Below, piece by piece: positions 42,317-50,730 of a stretch of DNA of 64,000 nucleotides. This DNA is from Streptomyces sp. SLBN-118 (lineage in GTDB: Bacteria > Actinomycetota > Actinomycetes > Streptomycetales > Streptomycetaceae), in the NCBI RefSeq assembly GCF_006715635.1, contig NZ_VFNP01000002.1, positions 868,001 to 932,000 of the forward strand, in the 5' to 3' direction. The position numbers were made by a program, and so were the translations under genes. How positions within the stretch are numbered: the stretch's first letter is position 1; each line of letters begins with the position of its first letter. The notes beneath the pieces are model-generated. The model did no database searches and was not told the DNA's origin. It saw only the letters and a program-made list of their open reading frames with translations.

Positions 42317-44128
42317 TCAGGGTCCGACCGGGGCCAACCGGGCGTCCCTGCGGACCAGTTCGGCATAGCGGCCGTCCCGGTCGAGCAGTTCCTCGTGGCT
42401 GCCACGCTCGGCTATGCGCCCCGAGTCGAGGACCACGATCTGGTCGGCGTCCCTGACCGTGGAGAGCCGGTGGGCGATGGTGATCGTGGTCCGGCCGGCC
42501 GAGAGCGCGTCGATCGCCTGCTGCACGGCATGCTCCGTACGGGTGTCGAGCGCGCTGGTCGCCTCGTCGAGGATGAGGACGGGCGGGTCGCGCAGAATCG
42601 TCCTGGCGATGGCGAGGCGCTGTTTCTCGCCGCCGGAGAAGCGGTAGCCACGCTCCCCGACCAGGGTGTCGTAACCGTCGGGCAGTGATGCGATGTGGTC
42701 GTGGATCTGCGCGGCGCGGGCTGCCGCCTCCATCTCTGCCTGGGTCGCGTCCGGCTTGGCGAAGCGCAGATTCTCGGCGACGGAGGCGTGGAAGAGATAC
42801 GTCTCCTGGGAGACGACTCCCACGGCCCGGGCGAGACTGTCGAAGTCGAGCTCCCGGACATCGACACCGTCTATCGTGACGCTGCCACCCGTGACGTCGT
42901 ACAGCCGCGGGACAAGGTAGCTGAGCGTGGACTTGCCGGAGCCGGTCGGGCCGACGACGGCGAGGCTTCCGCCCGCCGGGACGGCCACGTCGATCCTGTC
43001 GAGCGTCGGCCGCGCCTGCTTGTCGTCGTACACGAAGTCGACCTCCTCGAACCGGACTTCGCCGCGGATCTTCTCCAGCCGGACCGGCTTCTCGGGTTCG
43101 GTGATGTCCACCGGCAGGTCGAGATACTCGAAGATCCGCTGGAAGAGCGCGAGCGAGGTCTGCATCTGCACTCCGGTGGAGAGCAGGCTCACGGCGGGGC
43201 GGAACAGGCCCTGCTGGAGCGAGACGAAGGCGACGAGCGTGCCGATCGATATGGCGGGCCCGCCCGACTGGACGGCGAGTCCCGCGGCCCAGTAGACGAG
43301 GGCGGGCATGGCGGCCATGACGATGCCGATGGTGGACATCCGCCACCGCCCGGCCATGCTGGAGCGCACTTCGAGGTCGACGAGCCGTTCGGACTCCTCG
43401 GCGAACGACCGGGTGAGCGAGTCGGCCCGGCCCATGGTGCGGCCGAGCAGGATGCCGCTGACGGAGAGGGACTCGGTGACGGTGGCGGCCATGGCGGCCA
43501 TCTGCTTCTGGCGCTGCGTGGTGATCTTCTTGCGCTCACGGCCGACCCGGCGGCTGATCCAGACGAACAACGGCAGCAGGAGCAGCGAGACGGTGGTGAG
43601 CCGCCAGTCGAGCGCCAGCATCGCTACGACGGTGGCGACCACGGCCGTGAGGTTGGAGACCAGGGAGGTCGCCGTCGAGGTCACGGTCGCCTGCATTCCG
43701 CCGATGTCGTTGGCGATGCGCGACTGGACCTCTCCGGTGCGGGTTCTGGTGAAGAACGCGAGCGGCATGCGCTGGAGCTGGGCGTAGACGGCGGTGCGCA
43801 GATCGTGCATGACACGCTGGCCGACGGTGGTGGAGATCAGCGTCTGGAGCACGCCGAAGACGCTCGTCGTCACCGCGGTGAGGATCATGCCGAGGGCGAG
43901 CAGGCTGAGCAGCCCGGTGCGGCCCTGCGGAATGGCGGTGTCGAGGATCTCGCGCAGCAGGAACGGCGAGGCGACCGAGACGAGCGAGGCGGCTCCGACG
44001 AGCAGGCCGACGAGGGCGAGACGGCCGCGGTAGGGGCGGAAGAGCCGCAGGATACGCCGCACTTCGGCGGGCGGTTGCTCCCGATCGCGGGGTGGTGGTG
44101 TCCAGTTGGACTCGGCGTCGATACGCAT
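42317..44128 (-). CDS. ABC exporter half-transporter (membrane domain plus ATPase)
   Basis: A 603-aa fused exporter, probably a homodimer. Six transmembrane helices occupy residues 35-330. The ATPase is complete: Walker A VVGPTGSGKSTLSYL, signature FSGGEKQRLAIAR, Walker B VLILDEATSALD and switch His in TIAHRLST. It would export drugs, lipids or peptides. AAAGGAGC precedes ATG 44128. A divergent MarR gene and a dyad in the 132-base gap suggest inducible efflux. Confidence 0.94.
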   Translation of the reverse strand: MRIDAESNWTPPPRDREQPPAEVRRILRLFRPYRGRLALVGLLVGAASLVSVASPFLLREILDTAIPQGRTGLLSLLALGMILTAVTTSVFGVLQTLISTTVGQRVMHDLRTAVYAQLQRMPLAFFTRTRTGEVQSRIANDIGGMQATVTSTATSLVSNLTAVVATVVAMLALDWRLTTVSLLLLPLFVWISRRVGRERKKITTQRQKQMAAMAATVTESLSVSGILLGRTMGRADSLTRSFAEESERLVDLEVRSSMAGRWRMSTIGIVMAAMPALVYWAAGLAVQSGGPAISIGTLVAFVSLQQGLFRPAVSLLSTGVQMQTSLALFQRIFEYLDLPVDITEPEKPVRLEKIRGEVRFEEVDFVYDDKQARPTLDRIDVAVPAGGSLAVVGPTGSGKSTLSYLVPRLYDVTGGSVTIDGVDVRELDFDSLARAVGVVSQETYLFHASVAENLRFAKPDATQAEMEAAARAAQIHDHIASLPDGYDTLVGERGYRFSGGEKQRLAIARTILRDPPVLILDEATSALDTRTEHAVQQAIDALSAGRTTITIAHRLSTVRDADQIVVLDSGRIAERGSHEELLDRDGRYAELVRRDARLAPVGP

Positions 44129-44202
44129 GGGCTCCTTTGACCAGGGGCGAGACGGCAGGGACGGTGAGACAGCGGATGAGCAGATACAGCAAAGATTTCG
44201 AG

Positions 44203-44253
44203 AGCATAGCTCACTGTTACCTGTATTCACAATGAGCCCTGTCCTGATATTGT
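44203..44253. promoter_or_regulatory. Overlapping divergent promoters and MarR operator
   Basis: Plus strand: -35 TTCACA (44226-44231), 16 bases, -10 TATTGT (44248-44253), start expected at the marR ATG. Minus strand: -35 TTGTGA (44232-44227), 18 bases, -10 TATGCT (44208-44203). The two -35 boxes overlap. Inverted arms GCTCACTGT (44209-44217) and ACAATGAGC (44229-44237), one mismatch, cover both promoters. Confidence 0.6.
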
Positions 44254-44260
44254 CCCCGCC

Positions 44261-44704
44261 ATGAGCACCGACCCCGACGGCCTGCTGGCCGAGCAGCTCC
44301 TGCGGCTGACCCGACGGCTGCACCGCAGCCAGAAGCGCCAGCTGGAGTCGGCCGACATCGCGATCACACCCGCCCAGTCCCGCCTCCTGCGCACCCTCGC
44401 GCATTACGACGAGCCGCCCCGCATGGCCGATCTCGCGGCCCGGCTGGAGGTGGTCCCGCGCGCCGTGACCAGCCTGGTCGACGGCTTGGAGGCAAGCGGC
44501 TGCGTCCGCCGCGCACCCGACCCGACCAATCGCCGGGTGATCCGGATCGAGCTCACCGACACCGGCCTGGCCACGCTCCGGGCGCTGCGCAGCGCGCGCC
44601 GGGCGGCGGCCGAGGACGTTCTGGCTCCCCTGACCTCCGACCAGCGCGAGGTGCTCGGCGGACTGCTGTCCACCCTGGTCGACGGGGCGGGACCACGCTG
44701 CTGA
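44261..44704 (+). CDS. MarR family regulator
   Basis: A 147-aa winged-helix regulator: ITPAQSRLLRTLAHYDEPPR, then LAARLEVVPRAVTSLVDGLE and CVRRAPDPTNRRVIRIELTD, the typical HTH and wing. It is divergent from the ABC exporter at 42317 and probably represses it and itself. There is no purine-rich ribosome site; the -10 TATTGT ends 7 bases before the ATG, so the mRNA is probably leaderless. Confidence 0.92.
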   Translation: MSTDPDGLLAEQLLRLTRRLHRSQKRQLESADIAITPAQSRLLRTLAHYDEPPRMADLAARLEVVPRAVTSLVDGLEASGCVRRAPDPTNRRVIRIELTDTGLATLRALRSARRAAAEDVLAPLTSDQREVLGGLLSTLVDGAGPRC

Positions 44705-44849
44705 CGAGCCGCAGCCGCTGCGGCGGACTGCGCGCCGGGCGATCCGCGAGGTGGCGGCTCCCGTCGCGGCGCGCAGCCCGCTCGTGCTTCCGGAACCCAA
44801 GCGGGTGATCCGCCGCTGTCCGAGCGACGAGAGCGTCACCAGCGGTGGG

Positions 44850-45072
44850 CATGTACAGCGTGAAATCGCGGAACTGCGCCTCGGCGAGCGTCACATGACA
44901 GGACTTCGTGTCCGGGTGGTCGACGGGTGGCGCGGCGGTCACCGGATCGTGTTCAGTCGGTTCCGAATTCTACAGGTGGCTCATCGGCCGCGGCGGCGGG
45001 CCCGGCGCCGAGCAGCGATCCGGCCGCCAGCACGAGACCGGCGAGCATGGACATGATCTGTCGTTGTCTCAT
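44850..45072 (-). pseudogene. PNGase A-like secreted amidase, 5' remnant
   Basis: From ATG 45072 the minus strand encodes a clear signal peptide (IMSMLAGLVLAAGSLLGAG, AAA cleavage) and DEPPVEFGTD, then a stop. A one-step frame change continues with EHDPVTAAPPVDHPDTKSCH and VTLAEAQFRDFTLY. Those blocks match the N-terminus I recall for streptomycete peptide-N4-(N-acetylglucosaminyl)asparagine amidase-like proteins. Nothing of the remaining 400 or more residues is seen. The 524-base gap between marR and the ABC pair holds only this remnant and a promoter region. Confidence 0.65.
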
Positions 45073-45228
45073 GCGCCAGGAGTGAAGCCTGCGGCGGGTC
45101 CCAGGGCCATAGCCCGTGTTCGATCTTGGCGGGTTGTGTGTGCTGCCGCACGAAAATCGATTGCGGGGCGGGGCTCCGAAAGGCGAACCTTGCACGGTTT
45201 CTGCCGCACTTTCGAGCTCTGGGACATC

Positions 45229-47037
45229 ATGCAGATTCGCGATCTTCCATATCCCGACCCTGGTGTGGCCGATGCCAGGTCCGGGCCGCGTTTCCTGCTC
45301 TGGCTCGGGCGGAATCAGCTGGGCGGACAATTCAAGGCGCTGGCCTGGGGTCTGCTGCACTTCTGCGGTGTCGCTGGACTGCCGCTGGGCGTCGGCCGGG
45401 CCGTCCAGGCGGTCGTGGACCGCTCCGGCAGTGCCCTGGCAGTCGCAGGTGCGCTGATCGTCCTGTGCGGCGTTGCGATCACCTTCGGCGACACGATGCT
45501 GCACCGCGCCGCCGTCACCAACTGGATCACGGCCGCCGCACGGGTCCAGCAACTGCTGGCCCGTAAGGCGGCCGAGCTGGGCTCGGCGCTGACCCGACGG
45601 GTCGCGGCCGGCGAGGTGGTCGCGGTCTCCACGGGCGACGTGGAGAAGATCGGCTGGTTCGTCGAGGCGGTCTCGCGCTTCGCTGCCGCCGCCCTCACGG
45701 TGCTTCTGGTCTGCGTCGGCCTCGTCCTGTACGTACCGGCGCTGGGCACGGTAGTCGCGATCGGTGTCCCCGTGCTGGCTCTGGCGGTGCTGCCGCTGCT
45801 CCCGCGCGCCACCCGGCGCGCCGACATCCAGCGCGAGAAGGCGGGCAGGGCCACCGAGCTGGCCTCGGACACTGTCGCGGGACTGCGGGTCCTGCGGGGC
45901 ATCGGCGGCGAGGAGCTGTTCCTCGGCCGCTACCGTCAGGCCTCCCAGGAGGTGCGCCGAGCGGCTGTCCGCAGTGCCCGCATGTGGTCGCTGATCTCGG
46001 CGATCCAGGTGCTGCTGCCGGGCCTGCTGCTGATCGCGGTCGTCTGGTACGGAGCCGGGCTCGCCCGGGACGGCCGGATCGAGGTCGGTGAACTGGTCAC
46101 CGCCTTCAGCGCGGTGACGCTCCTGATGTACCCGTTGCGGCACTTCGAGGAGATCGCCATGTCGTACTCCTTCTCGCGGCCGTCCGCGAAACGGGCCGCG
46201 CGAGTGCTGTCACTGCGGCGGGCGACCGAACCCTCCGGCGTGGAGTACGGCCGGCCGAGCGGCGACCTGTACGACCCCGCCACCGGCGTCCTCGCGCCCG
46301 CGAGCCGGTTCACGGCCGTGGTGTGCGGCGACCCGGACGCGGCCGGACTGCTCGCCGAACGACTCGGCGGGCATCCGGCGGCCGACGTGGCGGGCGCGCC
46401 GTCCGTGCTGCTCGGCGGAGTGCCGCTGGACGACCTGGCGCTGGACGAGGCCCGTGCCGCCGTCCTCGTCCAGGACAAGGATCCGGTGCTGCTCTCCGGC
46501 ACACTGCTGGAGCTCCTCGACGTCCCCTCGTCCGGGAAGGTGTCCGCCGAGGACGCCCTGCGGGCCGCGCAGTGCGGCGATGTGCTGGACGCGCTCGCCC
46601 AGGCGTCCGCCGACACCGACGGCGACCCGATGCGCACGCGGATCACCGAGCGCGGACGGTCGCTGTCCGGCGGGCAGCGCCAACGGCTCGCCCTGGCCCG
46701 GTCCCTGGTCAGCGACCCCGAAGTACTGGTCCTCGACGAGCCCACCTCCGCCGTGGACTCGCACACGGAGGCGCGGATCGCTGAGGGCATCAGGCGGCTG
46801 CGTACTGGCCGCACCACGGTTGTGTTCGCCTCCTCACCGCTGCTGCTGGACCGCGCGGACCGGGTGGTGTTCGTGCACGACGGCACGGTGGCCGCGGTCG
46901 GTCCGCACCGCGAACTGCTGCACACCGCGGCCGGCTACCGGGCGGTCGTCACCCGCGAGACCGAGGAAGAACAGCTCGGCGGCATCACCGCCACCGACGA
47001 ACTGGAAGCACTGGAAGAGATCGAGGAGTCGGCATGA
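45229..47037 (+). CDS. ABC exporter subunit with degenerate ATP site
   Basis: A 602-aa membrane-plus-ATPase protein. Transmembrane helices span about residues 35-310. In the ATPase domain the Walker A loop is lost (TAVVCGDPDAAGLLAERLGG, no GKS/T), and the switch His is replaced (TTVVFASSPLLLDRAD), while the signature SLSGGQRQRLALARS and Walker B VLVLDEPTSAVD are intact. It therefore contributes a good signature to the partner and cannot itself bind ATP normally. The stop overlaps the next ABC gene by 4 bases (ATGA), which fixes a heterodimer. The start is ATG 45229. Confidence 0.93.
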   Translation: MQIRDLPYPDPGVADARSGPRFLLWLGRNQLGGQFKALAWGLLHFCGVAGLPLGVGRAVQAVVDRSGSALAVAGALIVLCGVAITFGDTMLHRAAVTNWITAAARVQQLLARKAAELGSALTRRVAAGEVVAVSTGDVEKIGWFVEAVSRFAAAALTVLLVCVGLVLYVPALGTVVAIGVPVLALAVLPLLPRATRRADIQREKAGRATELASDTVAGLRVLRGIGGEELFLGRYRQASQEVRRAAVRSARMWSLISAIQVLLPGLLLIAVVWYGAGLARDGRIEVGELVTAFSAVTLLMYPLRHFEEIAMSYSFSRPSAKRAARVLSLRRATEPSGVEYGRPSGDLYDPATGVLAPASRFTAVVCGDPDAAGLLAERLGGHPAADVAGAPSVLLGGVPLDDLALDEARAAVLVQDKDPVLLSGTLLELLDVPSSGKVSAEDALRAAQCGDVLDALAQASADTDGDPMRTRITERGRSLSGGQRQRLALARSLVSDPEVLVLDEPTSAVDSHTEARIAEGIRRLRTGRTTVVFASSPLLLDRADRVVFVHDGTVAAVGPHRELLHTAAGYRAVVTRETEEEQLGGITATDELEALEEIEESA

Positions 47038-48815
47038 TCGGCGTGGCGCCACCGGCGTACGACCCGGCGGCCCCGGAGACGGCTGCGACCCTGCCCGTCG
47101 GCACACCGGCGACCGTTCGGGCGTACGTCCGCGAACTGCTGCGACGGCACCGCAGGGACTTTGTGCTGCTGGTCTCGGTCAACGCCGTCGCGGTGATCGC
47201 CTCGATGGCCGGTCCCTATCTGCTGGGCCGGCTCGTCCAGGACCTGACGGACGGGGTGCGCGATCTCCATCTGGAGCGCACCGCCGCACTGTTCGCACTC
47301 GCGCTGGTCGTCCAGACCGTGTTCGTGCGGCTGATGCGGCTGCGCGGCGCGATGCTCGGCGAGGAGATGCTGGCGGACCTGCGCGAGGACTTCCTCGTGC
47401 GGTCGGTCGGGCTGCCCCCCGGTGTGCTGGAGCGGGCCGGTACGGGTGATCTGCTCTCCCGTATCACCACCGACATCGACCGGCTGGCCAACGCCATGCG
47501 CGAAGCCGTGCCGCAGCTGGCGATCGGTGTGGTCTGGGCTGCGCTGCTGATCGGCGCGCTCACCGTGACCGCGCCACCGCTGGCGCTCGCGGTGCTCGTC
47601 GCCGTTCCGGTGCTGGTGATCGGCTGCCGCTGGTACTTCAGGCGGGCGCCCTCGGCGTACCGCTCGGAGGCCGCCGGGTACGCGGCGGTGGCCGCGACAC
47701 TGGCCGAGACCGTCGACGCCGGGCGGACCGTCGAGGCGCACCGACTCGGCGGGCGCCGGGTGGCACTGTCCGAGCAGCGGATCAGGGAGTGGACCGCCTG
47801 GGAGCGCTACACCCTCTACCTGCGGTCGGTGCTCTTCCCCGTCATCAACGTGACTCATGTGACGATCCTCTGCTCCGTGCTGCTGATCGGCGGCGCCTTC
47901 GTCCTTCAGGACTGGATCAGCGTCGGGCAGCTGACGACGGGCGCTCTGCTCGCGCAGATGCTGGTCGACCCGGTCAACCTGATCCTGCGCTGGTACGACG
48001 AACTCCAGGTCGCCCAGGTGTCGATCGCGCGGCTCGTCGGCGTGCGCGACATCGAACCGGACGCGGGCGATGCGTGCGTCGTGCCGGACGGCCGCGATGT
48101 CCGGGCGGACGAGGTGCACTTCGGCTACCGCGAAGGCGTGGACGTCCTGCACCAGGTGTCCCTGGCGGTGCCGCCGGGCACCCGGCTCGCCCTCGTCGGC
48201 CCTTCCGGCGCGGGCAAGTCGACGCTGGGCCGTCTGCTCGCGGGCATCTACGCCCCGCGGGCCGGACAGATCACGCTCGGCGCCGCCGAGCTGTCCCGGA
48301 TGCCCGCCGAGCGCGTCCGGGAACATGTCGCCCTGGTCAACCAGGAGCACCACGTCTTCGTGGGCTCCCTCCGCGACAACCTGCTGCTGGCCCGTAGGGG
48401 CGCGTCCGACGCCGAGCTGCTGGCGGCGCTCGGCGCGGTCGACGCGGACTCGTGGTCGCAGGGACTGGACGACGGCCTGGACACCGAGGTCGGCTCGGGC
48501 GGCTTCGCCCTCACCCCGGCCCAGGCCCAGCAGATCGCGCTGGCCCGCCTGGTGCTCGCGGACCCGCACACGCTGGTCCTGGACGAGGCGACGTCACTGC
48601 TCGACCCGCGGGCGGCCCGCCATCTGGAGCGCTCGCTGTCGCGTGTCCTGGACGGTCGCACGGTGGTGGCCATCGCCCACCGCCTGCACACCGCGCACGA
48701 CGCGGACGTGATCGCGGTGGTGGAGGACGGCCGGATCAGCGAACTGGGCAGCCATGACGCGCTGGTGGCGGCGGACGGGGCGTATGCGGCGCTGTGGCGG
48801 TCCTGGCACGGGTGA
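47034..48815 (+). CDS. ABC exporter subunit with intact Walker A, degenerate signature
   Basis: A 593-aa partner of the preceding subunit. Six membrane helices are in residues 40-310. Walker A is intact (ALVGPSGAGKSTLGRLLAG), Walker B TLVLDEATSLLD and switch His VVAIAHRLHT are intact, but the signature reads GFALTPAQAQQIALARL in place of LSGGQ. Together with the upstream subunit one composite ATP site is consensus and the other is degenerate. It probably exports a peptide, lipid or natural product. Translationally coupled by ATGA. Confidence 0.94.
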   Translation: MIGVAPPAYDPAAPETAATLPVGTPATVRAYVRELLRRHRRDFVLLVSVNAVAVIASMAGPYLLGRLVQDLTDGVRDLHLERTAALFALALVVQTVFVRLMRLRGAMLGEEMLADLREDFLVRSVGLPPGVLERAGTGDLLSRITTDIDRLANAMREAVPQLAIGVVWAALLIGALTVTAPPLALAVLVAVPVLVIGCRWYFRRAPSAYRSEAAGYAAVAATLAETVDAGRTVEAHRLGGRRVALSEQRIREWTAWERYTLYLRSVLFPVINVTHVTILCSVLLIGGAFVLQDWISVGQLTTGALLAQMLVDPVNLILRWYDELQVAQVSIARLVGVRDIEPDAGDACVVPDGRDVRADEVHFGYREGVDVLHQVSLAVPPGTRLALVGPSGAGKSTLGRLLAGIYAPRAGQITLGAAELSRMPAERVREHVALVNQEHHVFVGSLRDNLLLARRGASDAELLAALGAVDADSWSQGLDDGLDTEVGSGGFALTPAQAQQIALARLVLADPHTLVLDEATSLLDPRAARHLERSLSRVLDGRTVVAIAHRLHTAHDADVIAVVEDGRISELGSHDALVAADGAYAALWRSWHG

Positions 48816-48828
48816 GCGGGGCCTCGGG

Positions 48829-49353
48829 TCAGTAGCCGTATTCGCCCTGACTAGGGGATGCAGGTGCCTTCTTGACCGCGTTGCCCTGCGCGTCGATGAC
48901 ATACCAGACCTTGGCGATGCCCTGACCCTTCACGTCTCCGGCCGAGTCGTCGCGCGCGTAGTAGTAGAGGGGGTGACCGGCGTACGTCGCCTGGGCCTTC
49001 CCGGCCACGTCCGTGGTGTTGATCAGGCTCTCTTTGGCGCCGGCACCTGCCTTGGGCTTGCCCTCCAAGGGGGGCCACAGTTTCAGGCACTGTGCGTCGC
49101 ACTTCATCGAGTTCGTGTTCTTGCCGTCCGCGGTGAACAGATAGAGGGTGCGGCCCTTGCCGTCGACGAGGATGTCGCCGAGCGAGGTTTCGGCGATCTT
49201 GACGGTGGATGTGCCGCTGACCGTGGAGGTCCCCCTGACCGTGGAGGTGTCGCCGGCGCTCGATCCGCTGCCGCCGCCCCCGTTCCCGCAGGCAGCGAGT
49301 CCGACAGACGCAGCGAAAACGAGCGCGACCGCCGCGATGGTGCTCCTGCTCAT
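48829..49353 (-). CDS. Lipoprotein with COG4315-type repeats
   Basis: A 174-aa lipoprotein. The lipobox is LAAC at about residues 18-21 after a hydrophobic signal (AAVALVFAASVG). A Ser/Thr/Gly-rich linker (TSTVRGTSTVSGTSTVK) leads to two repeats of the secreted type of unknown function: GRTLYLFTADGKNTNSMKCD and GHPLYYYARDDSAGDVKGQG. The Tyr-rich motifs and the Cys pair suggest an extracytoplasmic, perhaps redox or haem-related, role. It is divergent from an ECF sigma gene and probably belongs to its regulon. Confidence 0.9.
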   Translation of the reverse strand: MSRSTIAAVALVFAASVGLAACGNGGGGSGSSAGDTSTVRGTSTVSGTSTVKIAETSLGDILVDGKGRTLYLFTADGKNTNSMKCDAQCLKLWPPLEGKPKAGAGAKESLINTTDVAGKAQATYAGHPLYYYARDDSAGDVKGQGIAKVWYVIDAQGNAVKKAPASPSQGEYGY

Positions 49354-49455
49354 GGTGTGCCGTCCCTTCCTTGACCCTCGTTGTACGCAGGGGCGGGGGC
49401 AACGGATTGCGCGGCGGTGCAATCCCTTCCCGGCGCGGTGACGTATCTATGCGAT

Positions 49456-50034
49456 GTGGAGCTGTTCTCGCGCGCGGACCGTACGGACGACGCCTCACTG
49501 CTCGCCGGGCTCGCCATCGGCGACGAGGCGGCGTCGACCGCCTTCGTACGCCGCTTCCAGGGCGCGGTGTACGGCCTCGCGCTGTCGGTGACGGCTGAGG
49601 CGGGTCTGGCCGAGGACATCAGCCAGGAGGTGTTCGTACGGGCCTGGCGCGCCGCCGGGAGCTACGACGCACGGCGCGCTTCGGTGCTGACCTGGCTGCT
49701 GACCATCACGCGCAACGCCGCGATCGACGCGGTGCGGATCCGGCGGCCGACTCCCGTTCTGGACGACACCCTCGATCGGCTGATCGGTGCGACGCTTCAG
49801 GCCGAGGGCCCGGAGCAGCTCGCCCTCCGTGCCGTCGAGAGCAGACACGCCGCCGAACGGCTCCGCTCGCTGCCCACCGAGCAGGCCCGGGCCGTTGTGC
49901 TCGCCGTCATCGGCGGGTGCACCGCCGCCGAGGTCGGACGGCACGAGAACGTTCCGCTCGGCACCGCCAAGACCCGTATCCGTACGGGCCTGCGCAGGCT
50001 GCGTGACTCGCTCAGGGAGGAGAGCCGTGACTGA
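49456..50034 (+). CDS. ECF sigma factor (SigK-like)
   Basis: A 192-aa extracytoplasmic-function sigma factor with domains sigma2 (FVRRFQGAVYGLALSVTAEA, LAEDISQEVFVRAWRAAGSY, WLLTITRNAAIDAVRIRRP) and sigma4 (LPTEQARAVVLAVIGGCTAA, VPLGTAKTRIRTGLRRLRDS). GTG 49456 begins MELFSRADR; upstream frame to 49381 is unconserved. No ribosome site is visible, and a TAT-rich box sits 7-12 bases before the GTG, so a leaderless transcript is possible. The anti-sigma gene overlaps its end by 8 bases. Confidence 0.92.
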   Translation: MELFSRADRTDDASLLAGLAIGDEAASTAFVRRFQGAVYGLALSVTAEAGLAEDISQEVFVRAWRAAGSYDARRASVLTWLLTITRNAAIDAVRIRRPTPVLDDTLDRLIGATLQAEGPEQLALRAVESRHAAERLRSLPTEQARAVVLAVIGGCTAAEVGRHENVPLGTAKTRIRTGLRRLRDSLREESRD

Positions 50035-50689
50035 CAGCCACCTGGGCGAGGAACAGCTGGTCGCCCTCGCGCTCGGCGATCTTCCGGACGAGCAGACGGC
50101 GATGCTGGAGCATCTGCGCGCCTGCCAGGTGTGCCGGACGGCGTACGAGGAGATCTCGGGTGCCGTGGACGCCGTGCTGCCCGCCGCGCCGGCCGTCCCA
50201 CCCCCCGCGGGCTTCGACGCCAGGGTTCTGGAACGGCTCGATGTGAAGGGCCGCGCCGGCCCCGCGAGCCCCGTGCCGCGCCGCTCGCGCCGGATCGCGC
50301 TGCTGGTCGCCGCGGCCGCGGCGGCCGTCGGGCTCGGCGTCGGCTCGGCGGTCACGGCGAGCCTCGTCGACCGGGACCAGGCTTCCGTCGCGGTGAGCGA
50401 GGACGGCGCACGGCTCGTGACCCGCACCGGGTCCACGGTCGGCACGGTCGAGCCGAGCCGGGCCGGGGCCGAGCGGGTCGTCGTCATGCATGTCACCGAC
50501 GCGCCACCTGGCATGCACTACTCGTGCCGACTCGTGCTGAAGGACGGCACGGCCCGTGCCGCGGGCTCCTGGTGGGTGCCCGACTCCGGTCGCGCGACAT
50601 GGATCGCCTACGGCTCGGCGAACGCGATCGACCGCGTGGAGCTGGTCGCCGACGACGGCAGCGTGTGGTCCCACGCCGACCTGAACTGA
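50027..50689 (+). CDS. Anti-sigma factor with zinc-finger-like ZAS motif and RskA-type domain
   Basis: A 220-aa membrane protein. The N-terminal cytoplasmic domain carries the HxxxCxxC ZAS-like motif EHLRACQVCR (about residues 28-37), which holds the sigma factor. One transmembrane helix (IALLVAAAAAAVGLGVGSAV, about residues 86-105) leads to an extracytoplasmic RskA-like domain with VVMHVTDAPPGMHYSCRLVL and GSWWVPDSGRATWIAYGS. Release would be by regulated proteolysis. GTG 50027 overlaps the sigma gene by 8 bases. Confidence 0.92.
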   Translation: MTDSHLGEEQLVALALGDLPDEQTAMLEHLRACQVCRTAYEEISGAVDAVLPAAPAVPPPAGFDARVLERLDVKGRAGPASPVPRRSRRIALLVAAAAAAVGLGVGSAVTASLVDRDQASVAVSEDGARLVTRTGSTVGTVEPSRAGAERVVVMHVTDAPPGMHYSCRLVLKDGTARAAGSWWVPDSGRATWIAYGSANAIDRVELVADDGSVWSHADLN

Positions 50690-50730
50690 ATGAGCGAACT
50701 CACCGGACAGCTCGCCGGACAATGAGCTCG

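Noticed and set aside
44953..46143. A 396-aa minus-strand frame ending in the amidase signal peptide
   Set aside because: Only the final 39 codons (from ATG 45072) look like protein; the rest is antisense to the first ABC subunit.
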